Below, in pieces: positions 56,798-64,000 of a stretch of DNA of 64,000 nucleotides (positions are counted from its first letter, which is position 1; every line of letters begins with the position of its first letter). Source of the stretch: Choristoneura fumiferana (Eukaryota > Arthropoda > Insecta > Lepidoptera > Tortricidae); the NCBI RefSeq assembly GCF_025370935.1, contig NC_133473.1, positions 16,622,919-16,686,918 of the forward strand. Reading direction: 5' to 3'. The notes under the pieces are model-generated. The model saw nothing but the letters and a program-made list of their open reading frames with translations, was not told the origin of the DNA and did no database searches. The translations under genes were made by a program, and so were the position numbers.

Positions 56798-57089
56798 AGA
56801 CCTTAATTTTACACGCGGCCGCTCGCCGCTCGTACCAACCAACTCGCCGCTCTCAATTAGTTGGTGTTTCAGTTCAGCAGGATCTACGCCTCGTGTCGCC
56901 ACTCCGCAAACTTGCCCAATTATTGTCACTGGACGCCGTAAACTCCCTGACCTACCGTGTTACATGCATGCCTAGACTATATTGTACCTATAGCGTTATA
57001 CACGTATACTTGGTTTGGATGGGTATTTAACTAAATGTAAACAAACTGAAGCTACCAAACAAAGTTAAATACTTGTGATGTATACATAT

Positions 57090-57262
57090 CATTTAATAAT
57101 ATTGTAAATCTGTTTTAAAAATATATATATACCTCGTTGAGTTTCTTGCCGGATTCTTCTCAGCATAGGTTTTTCCGAACCGGTGGTAGATTTTTTTTGA
57201 CATTCATAAGTGCTTGTTATAGCCTTAATTGAATAAAGATATTTTGACTTTGACTTTGACTT
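57090..57262 (+). mobile_element. LINE 3' end with (TTTGAC)n tail
   Basis: ACCTCGTTGAGTTTCTTGCC, GGATTCTTCTCAGCATAGG, TTCCGAACCGGTGGTAG, TTGACATTCATAAGTGCTTG and TTGAATAAAGATATTTTGAC, then tandem TTTGAC. This is a common lepidopteran non-LTR 3' end. It is 5'-truncated. Confidence 0.8.
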
Positions 57263-57269
57263 CACCATA

Positions 57270-58695
57270 TTTGGTATATTCAAGGATTTTAAACATTTTA
57301 CTTACCTATCATTGTAATACAAACTAGACTAGTGTATTTCAATACAGAAATGTAAATGTTTAGATAATTTAAGACAAAAACTGACGTTGTTTTGTTTACA
57401 TTTAGCTACATACCTATCCAAACCAAGTATACATAGGTATTGGTTAATACGTATGTAATGTCAGGTAGGTTTAAGTTGTCTTTTGAAACGGTAACCTTGG
57501 GTACGTGTTTTAAATGTTTGTAGTGATACGCGGGGGTAAAGTAGATTATAGGAATTAAAAGTATAGAATTTTGTAATGGAAGAATAAAGCGAGGTTCACA
57601 TGTCGTGATTGCTGCGCGAAGAATTGTAGTAATAGGTATAGATGTGATTGTCAAAACTGTTTTACTGGAATTTAAATTACTACATAGATAATACAGTTCT
57701 GAGGATACAAACTTGGCGAGCAATGATGCGAAAATTAGTTGAAAACATTAATGAAATAATAGAAACAAAATCATTATTCACCATAGCCTTAGTGCCTCTG
57801 TAATGTAAATATAAAGGAAATTATACCATAGAAGTGATACAGTTCGAAAAACGAAGTTTTTTTCACTTCACTCAAGTACGAAGGTACTCAAGTTCTTTAA
57901 TATTGTAGTCCTCAAAAACATCGTCAAATCCAAATCCCCCCCACGGTAAACTACGCCTAAAAGCTGCCTCTAAACACATTAGAAAGGTACTATATCTCAA
58001 ACTCGTCACATAATAGCAAAAGATAACTTTCAATTAACATTGTTAATCCCAAGTGAGAAGATAAAACAAACTCGAAGCAGATTCAACAAGAAACAAATAT
58101 ACGTTCATGTAATTAAAAACTTTGCAAATTTGTATAAGTAGGGATAAAGCCGTATACTAAGTAACGTAACATAACTTTGCCATTAAGAGTTTATAAGTAG
58201 CCCACCGATCAGGCATACTAATTCGCTAAATTTATTATTCAAGCAAGCTAGCGCCCATTTTACTTCGCAGCTTGTACTTCTCTTCATTCAGACATTGTTA
58301 AAAGCTACGTACTCGTAGAATAAATATAATTCGCGATATCTCTATCACAACTAAATTAATATTCAAATTTGTCAAAGGCTGCATTGTCGTAGCGATCGAA
58401 TTCATTGTCCCTTTCTACCCTCACCCTTTACCGTTTAACAGAAAATGGTGTAAGCAAATGTGATTCAGTGTGTGACATAGATAGATAAAAGAGCCTCAGG
58501 CACAATATTGTCTATGGCGCTTGTAATGACAATCGCATTCCCCATCTTTTTCTATGATAGTAAAGATTGATAGAAAAAATAGTGCTTGCGTGCGCATGAT
58601 AGACATTAAATGACCTAGATCATCATCATTCATTTATCTGCGAAATTAATGTACACAATTGATTAAAATATAACGTTTTAAACTTTCGTGATTCT
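57270..58695. other. intronic stretch, nothing recognised
   Basis: AT-rich. No gene or element seen. Confidence 0.35.
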
Positions 58696-58698
58696 CAC

Positions 58699-58819
58699 TC
58701 ATAGTCAAAATACCATAAACGGGACTTATCACGCTATTTTTAGTTGCCGAAACGTCGAGGTAAATATTACTCGTGTAAAAATAGCGTGATAAGTCCCGTT
58801 TATGGTATTTTGACTATGA
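58699..58819. mobile_element. hairpin with perfect 44-bp arms
   Basis: The arms 58699-58742 and 58776-58819 are exact reverse complements, beginning TCATAGTCAAAATACCATAA and including ACGGGACTTATCACGC. The 33-nt loop contains CCGAAACGTCGAGG. Perfect arms imply a young insertion or recent inverted duplication. No frame. A related one-sided TACAGTCATCTGCATTAA start lies at 58962. Confidence 0.9.
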
Positions 58820-58961
58820 TTAAAATATATATTGGTTTGTTTGATATAACGCAATTTCAGTGAAGCTGTTATCTGTTATAGTTAATCTACAGATTGGTTA
58901 TGTTGGGGTTATTTTATAATTACAACATTCCTGTGAAGTTGATTACATTGAGATGGTGTTT

Positions 58962-59070
58962 GTACAGTCATCTGCATTAATATCTGCCACAGCGAAGTAT
59001 GGAAAAATATCTGACACCTCCCTCTCCTACTGGCCCGAGTTATAGAATCGTATCAGATAATGACGTCTAA
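58962..59070. repeat. one end of a TACAGTCA-type element (partial)
   Basis: TACAGTCATCTGCATTAATA and CTGCCACAGCGAAG resemble the common lepidopteran TIR starting TACAGTCA. No clear opposite end was found. Confidence 0.35.
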
Positions 59071-59823
59071 AATACAGGCGAAATATTGCTAGACGGTATT
59101 ACTTAGTATCGTGAGGTTTTTTTGACGTTACGATTTTGCTTGAGGGCTATCGTTTTCTGTCTTTCTAGATGGCGCCACTGTTGCGTGAGGTTTTCAGTCT
59201 GTTATTACAGGCGTGAAAACAAAGTTTAGATTAAAAACATATTTAATACACCTTAAAACCGTACCATAAAAATATCGAGCAACCACAGTGTTGCGTAGTC
59301 CCGTTTTGTTCGGAAAAAAGGGAGGACAAAAGTTTCCGAAAGACAAAACTGTCTCAAAACACAGACATTCATTGCCCGGTAATGCAAAATATTTACAAAT
59401 TTATTCTAATTATAAATAAACCCGCGTAGCTCAACCAAAAACTATAAGATTTGACATTTCGGAGACCTCACGCTACACTAGCGCCTCTTGCGGCGAATTC
59501 ATACGCGATAACCCTCATTGGCTCATTTAGTTATTAGCCAATTGCAAGCAAGACCCCTCGCGATGCTAACGTCATCTTGCGATATTTCGCCTGTCTTTTA
59601 GTCCTCATTAATGCACGCTCTGTTGTGTCAAATATTGGTGTGCTGGTGACTGTCACATGTTTGATAATACTCAAACAATCAACCAGCTTGAAACCCAATG
59701 GCAACAACTTCGTATGTAGAATTTTATGTCCTTTTCTCATCCGTTTTATACCGTAGTCATAAATGTCTAGGAGGCACAATTCACGACATAAATTCGCGTA
59801 TTAAAAACTATTCATTTACGAAA

Positions 59824-59957
59824 CAGCAGGGCTACTACGAAACTCGAAACTCGAAGTTCGTATCGTACCGTCCCTCTCGCTCTCGTATTAAATAGTATAA
59901 GTGTCAGAGAGACCGCACGACACGAACTTCTAGTTTCGAGTTTCGTAGTAGCCCTGC
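59824..59957. mobile_element. hairpin MITE, ACGAACTTCGAG family, copy 3
   Basis: The left AGCAGGGCTACTACGAAACT and right GAGTTTCGTAGTAGCCCTGC are exact complements. The inner arms AACTCGAAGTTCGTATCGTA and CACGACACGAACTTCTAG pair less well. The centre is opposite in orientation to copy 1 (CTCGTATTAAATAGTATAAG). The same AAACAG precedes both copies. Confidence 0.85.
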
Positions 59958-60165
59958 AGTGCCACTCATTCGCGGCGTGCGTGCTAATGAAGTTGCAAAC
60001 TTTGCACATTCAGCCGCGGCTGACCTGGCATAGTTCCTGGCTGTTTAGAAAACAACGGTTTTATTACACGCTTTTTTAACCGGCTATGTTTTGTTTTTTA
60101 GTATGTTTGCATCAAATCTTGCAAGTTGATATTCATTATGATTTCGTAGATTGGACGACAAATTT

Positions 60166-60435
60166 TTGCAGGTGTTAGGACCTTGCGCAAGGTCCGCCCG
60201 GATTGCTACCACCATCTTGCTCGCTAATCCTGCCGTGAAGCAGCAGTGCTTGCACTGTTGTGTTTCGGCGTGGAGGGTAAGACGCCGGTGAAATTACTGG
60301 CACTTAAGGTATTCCATCTTAGGCCTCCAGGTTGGCAACCCACCCCTGGTGTTGCAGATGTTTATGGGCGGTGGTGATCTCTTACCATCAGGAGACCCAC
60401 TTGCTCGTTTGCTATCCAGACGAATAAAAAAAAAC
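60166..60435 (+). mobile_element. LINE 3' end, CCATCAGGAGACCCACTTGC family, + strand
   Basis: TTGCAGGTGTTAGGACCTTG, TCCGCCCGGATTGCTACCAC, GTTTCGGCGTGGAGGGTAAG, GAAATTACTGGCACTTAAGG, GATCTCTTACCATCAGGAGA and AATAAAAAAAAAC. It mirrors 49538-49825. Confidence 0.75.
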
Positions 60436-60710
60436 AAGTACAGTCAACAAATATAATGTAAAATGTAGTAGGTATTGAAAAAACAAGACTTTATGGTTTT
60501 ATAGAAGGTATCTATTCAAATTGAGCATAATATTTTTTTAGAAAAGCCAATAGTTAAATTGGAAGCAAAAAGAGGAATAACAGTCGTTTTACGTAATTTT
60601 TACGTAGAGCCAAATTTTTGCAAAGTCGCAGAAAATCTTTTTATTAAAGAAACTTCCCTTCATCTTCCTGGTCCTTATGGGCCGTGTGGGGATGGATAAA
60701 TACTAGATAA

Positions 60711-61301
60711 AAACCAGGACACTTGACACCAATTGACCTAGTCTGAAACTAAGCAAAGCTTGTAAACAGACTTATATAGATAAACTAGCTTTTGGAATTC
60801 GGTTATCGCGAGCTGTTCCCTCGGGATCTGGGCATTTTTCCTGGATAAAAAGTAGCCTATGTCACTTTATGGCCCATAAACTATCTCTATGCCAAAAATC
60901 ACGTCGATCCGACGCTCCTTTTCGACGTGAAAGACGGACAACATACAAACACACATTTTCGCATTTATACCTAATATATATATCGTACTAGCTTTTGCCC
61001 ACGGCTTCGCCCGCGTGGAATTTGGTTATCAAACGCCGTTCCCTCGGGAACTGTGCATTTTTTCGGGACAAAAAGTAGCCTATGTCACTCACTGGCCTAA
61101 AAAAAACTATCTCTATGCCAAAAATCACGTTGATTCGATGCTCCGTTTCGACTTGAAAGACGGACAGACATACAAATACACAAACACATTTCGCATTTAT
61201 AATATTAATATAGATAAATACATATTAAACATCCAAGACCCGAGAACCCGGGATCTCAAGCTACGTAGTCAGGTTCTGTAACCACTTGGCCATCCGGTCG
61301 T
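60711..61301 (-). mobile_element. tRNA-derived SINE split by a tandem repeat pair
   Basis: The 3' part (60711-60786) has GGACACTTGACACCAATTGA and the family end. The 5' part (61207-61301) has the head (minus strand ACGACCGGATGGCCAAGTGG), a CTCGGGTCTTGGATG body and an internal deletion. About 420 bp of another repeat lies between them. ATATAGATAAA flanks that insert on both sides. Confidence 0.75.
60784..61208 (+). repeat. two tandem copies of a GTTGCCCGCG-type repeat
   Basis: Copy 1 (60784-60985) has TAGCTTTTGGAATTCGGTTA, GTTCCCTCGGGATCTGGG, AAAAAGTAGCCTATGTCACT and GCATTTATACC. Copy 2 (60989-61208) has the full head CTAGCTTTTGCCCACGGCTT, CGCCCGCGTGGAATTTGG, the same GTAGCCTATGTCACTC, GATTCGATGCTCCGTTTCG and CGCATTTATAATATTA. 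Copy 1 lacks the CCCACGGC...CCGCGT part. They form one nested insertion in the SINE. Confidence 0.75.
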
Positions 61302-61408
61302 CCAAACAACATAATATACTTGCATTGTCATCCTGCTACATAATATACGGTCACTAACGAATTATATCTCAACTTGAATAATACTTGAATTATTAATTTA
61401 AAACCCAA

Positions 61409-61555
61409 TCAGACTAGGTGGAGCGATGATCTTCGCAGGTTAGCTGGCAAGAACTGGATGAGACTGGCCGAGGATCGTGCTCAGTGGCGTGCAAATGGAG
61501 AGGCCTATGTCCAGCAGTGGACTAAGATAGGCCGATGATGATGATGATGATGATG
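61409..61555 (+). mobile_element. RTE LINE 3' end, almost identical to 36642-36780
   Basis: About 140 bp before the tail differ from 36642 onward at one position only (GCAAATGGAG here, GCAACTGGAG there). The frame corresponds to the last ~44 codons (RWSDDLRRLAGKNWMRL...). The tail is (GAT)n. AATTTAAAA occurs at both sides (61395-61403 and 61556-61564), with about 5 extra bases at the 5' junction. It is a recent, severely truncated insertion. Confidence 0.9.
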
Positions 61556-61569
61556 AATTTAAAAACAAC

Positions 61570-62805
61570 CGAGTTAAAAAAAGCTCACCGTTTCCCGAAT
61601 TATTTACTGTATTTCAAATTAAATATTTTAAAAACTCGCAGATTGTAATTTGGACGGTCACGAGTATACGCCGTATGCAAAACCGCTCATTTTTAACTGC
61701 CAGCATTTTTGCATTTCATTTGTCGAGTCAGGGAAAAAATACATTTTGCTTTAACAACCTATGACGTCATCAGTTCAGGCATAATCTGAGAATGTCATTC
61801 TCTTCTTATAATTAAAATTAAGTAAATTGGAAAAGTCAACTGTATTCAAAATTCAAATTGTTTTTAAAACCGTTTTGGAAGGCAATTTTTAGTGTGAACT
61901 GTGAACCTTCAATGACCGCTCGATAAGAACAAAAAATAAAGTTAAAAATTTAAGAGAATCTTCATTTGAGAAACTATTTTTTTATGTTGTTTATATAACT
62001 AATGACAATGGTGTACGGAACCCTTTGCATACGAATGGACCGGTTGTTAAAGATCTGTCAAGTTCAAACCCATGATTTATTTTAAATACCTACCAATACA
62101 CTTTTCACTTCTCATGCTCGTAAAGTTCGTGTTTATGCTGTACCTAGGCGACATAAAATGACTTTTTATGCTCTAGTGCATAAAATAAAATCTTCGTCTA
62201 AGGCCAAGGAAATCGGGTGTCGACAGCCACAAACAAAAAGTTTCTACGTATTTTTTTAATAATTTTCAATTTATATAAAATTAAAAATCAATCAAAATAA
62301 ATCAATAGAATAAAAAAAATTGAATTATATAATAATGCATTAAAAATAATTGTTTCCACTGTTGCTATTTCATTTCCTCGCAATCGAAGTGAAAAGCAGA
62401 GTGTAAAACTCGAGCATTAAACCCATTTTCCCCTTGACGTGTCTATCCACCCTCGCTGTACCGGCTCGGGTGGCTATATGAACTTCTTGGGTAAAATCGC
62501 TCGTTTTATGCTCTTGTTGTACAATCTACCTACAGGCTTTAGCAAAAATAAGATCAGCTGCCAATGAATTGAATATATCTTCGGACTCATGATTTTCCAA
62601 TGAAATCCAAAATTACCCAAAAAAAGTCGTTGGTCGCACGACGGGCTATTATGATACGAGTACTGTATCCGTATCCCTTCCAAGTACCTAACTCATAACA
62701 ATGGTCTGACCACTGCACCATAACACCGCACTGATGACTTTGTCTTTAAGCCAAACTACTTAATGGCATGATATTATTCAGCCAGTGACCCAGTTGTGTT
62801 GTTGC
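61570..62805. other. intronic stretch upstream of TMTC exon B
   Basis: AT-rich. No gene or family element apart from a short TGTACGGAACCCTTTGC piece near 62012. Confidence 0.4.
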
Positions 62806-62807
62806 AG

Positions 62808-62889
62808 GGTGTGCGCAATGTTCCTGCCGGAGTTCGCTAGTTTCGTCGCCGCCATCTTGTTTGCCGTGCACCCGATACACACCGAGGCG
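62808..62889 (+). CDS. TMTC3: TMTC-family O-mannosyltransferase, internal exon B
   Basis: This 82-nt exon gives one base to complete the arginine codon, then 27 full codons. The translation is VCAMFLPEFASFVAAILF followed by AVHPIHTEA. The HPIHTEAV motif is the best-known signature of the TMTC N-terminal membrane region, with the V expected from the next exon. A pyrimidine-rich TTGTGTTGTTGCAG acceptor precedes it and GTAAGT follows it. The exon ends in phase 0. The next exon, expected to begin with a VxGVVGRA-like sequence, is not in the remaining 1.1 kb. The hydrophobic residues before the motif fit a transmembrane helix. The distance between the HKSYRPL and HPIHTEA motifs across the two exons is what suggests TMTC3. 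Confidence 0.93.
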
Positions 62890-64000
62890 GTAAGTACAAA
62901 CAAGTGATCTCTAGAACACCCTGTAGAACTGTAAATGGTAAAATCGACGATAAGGGAATTCATGTAGCAGTTTTGTCAAATGTTATGTTAATTAAATAGT
63001 TCTTGTTGGGTGTGAGAGTCAGTACCACCTAGTAAATGAATTATGACTAAAGTTTAAAATTATTGGCAAAAGGTTATTATTACTTACTTATTTGACAAAA
63101 ACATAAGTAAAGACCGTGTCCTAGTTCTTAACTAATTATCCAGCTTGGTAGAGTAAAACTTGTTGTTATACATTCTACCTTAAATAACTACCTACATGTT
63201 CGATAGATTTTCAGACATTATATTAATAACTTAAAATTACATTACATGTAATGTTACGCGTGAAAATATATTGTATTTTATTTGTGGTTATGGAAATGAG
63301 TAAGTTACAATTTAAACGGATCGGGAAAAACATTTTTTTTTTTTTTTTAGTAACCTAAACAAACACCGTGCGCGTGATTGTATTGCTAGAAATTTCAACT
63401 ATTATTTTATGGTACTACTCGAACTTATGAGTACGTTTGAACATTTTGACTTCATCACATTGAACGAACATTCTGCAAATAAATTGCAGGTGGATAATAT
63501 TGCTAACATTCTCTACTTTTTAAGTTGCGGATTGTTGGATTGGTGTATGTATTCTACTACGCCGTATCTAAGTCATTCGGAGCTATCTTATTTGGGACAC
63601 TCGGATTGGACACATTGGAACGAACTTTGCAGGATTACCGAAGTTGGCGGACCTCTTATGACATACGTCTAGACCGGCCAAAAAGGGCCAAACGCAATAC
63701 AGAGCGCTAAGAAGAAAGGCTTATCCTTCTGCGGGTGTGGATTATCCTTGAATATACTGAGAGTTTTTTTCTTACAAAGGCCAAAAGTTTCGCTCCATAG
63801 TACCTACATCATTGGTACTCGTATTCCTCTCATGACACACCAGAAACTGTCATTGGTGGCGTGAAATATGGAGTTTCATTTAAATTTTTCTGTTTGTATT
63901 TGGAAAGTTAGTTGAAAATATTATGTGCGGAATTATCGTGGTCCTGGTTAAATATTTACTTTATGTTTGGGCTTTGAAGGTCACTCATCGGAAAGCTGAG
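62890..64000 (+). other. TMTC3: TMTC-family gene: downstream intron (partial)
   Basis: This intron opens with GTAAGT. It contains a 16-T run at 63333-63348 that ends in AG but is followed at once by in-frame TAA, so it is not a coding acceptor here. Two overlapping reading frames at 63409-63710 have no recognisable similarity and no splice support. I see no named repeat. Confidence 0.75.
63333..63348. repeat. 16-T homopolymer
   Basis: An uninterrupted run of T, followed by AG. Likely a slippage-prone microsatellite. Confidence 0.9.

Larger units (their letters stand above)
37356..62807 (+). other. TMTC3: TMTC-family gene: 25.5-kb intron
   Basis: The intron runs from the GTAAAG donor to the TGTTGTTGCAG acceptor. 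It is phase 2: the arginine codon AG|G spans it. Its first 2-3 kb look mostly unique, while the remainder is dense with inserted elements. I saw no other exon of this gene inside it. A possible small unrelated transcription unit at 43.7-45.2 kb is described separately. Confidence 0.85.

Noticed and set aside
63409..63710. Two overlapping + frames of 61-87 codons after TMTC exon B
   Set aside because: No known motif, no splice signals in the right phase, and such lengths are common by chance here.

Overview
The window is a piece of a lepidopteran (moth or butterfly) genome. It is AT-rich and crowded with short transposon relics that I recognise from lepidopteran genomes: RTE-type LINE ends with (GAT)n tails, tRNA-derived SINEs, LINE ends with (TATTG)n or (TTTGAC)n tails, and many hairpin MITEs. 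Nothing bacterial or viral is visible, and almost every short reading frame is chance.

The only host gene I can support is on the + strand: two small exons of a TMTC-family gene (ER transmembrane/TPR O-mannosyltransferase, most like TMTC3). They lie at 37219-37355 and 62808-62889. Both have good splice sites, and the 2-nt overhang of the first joins the 1-nt overhang of the second to give one continuous frame ending in a HPIHTEAV motif. The rest of the window is therefore intron: more than 37 kb upstream of the first exon, 25.5 kb between the exons, and at least 1.1 kb downstream.

Layout. 1-15 kb: scattered repeats, including a 590-bp GAGTCGG-type element, an RTE tail nested in an older repeat, and a Harbinger-like MITE sitting in another repeat. 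16.9-18.2 kb: an RTE reverse transcriptase relic next to a large hairpin with a tRNA-like sequence in each arm; one arm is split by a copia fragment (primer-binding site, Gag start and LTR-like end). 18-33 kb: SINEs, MITEs and a decayed CR1/Jockey-like LINE on the minus strand. 35.6-36.8 kb: a recent 5'-truncated RTE insertion with a 396-codon open frame. 37.4-40 kb: largely unique intron, a candidate regulatory stretch. 40-64 kb: dense repeats, including a MITE in the middle of a palindrome, a GC-rich TTAA-flanked element, a hAT-like element, a perfect 44-bp-arm hairpin and a SINE split by a tandem repeat pair. A weak candidate for a small nested gene lies at 43.7-45.2 kb.

The genes do not form a pathway. 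The window is one long host gene whose introns have absorbed several generations of mobile elements. The most informative parts are the nested insertions and target-site duplications, which give the order of events. All family names come from visible motifs and recognition, not from a database search.
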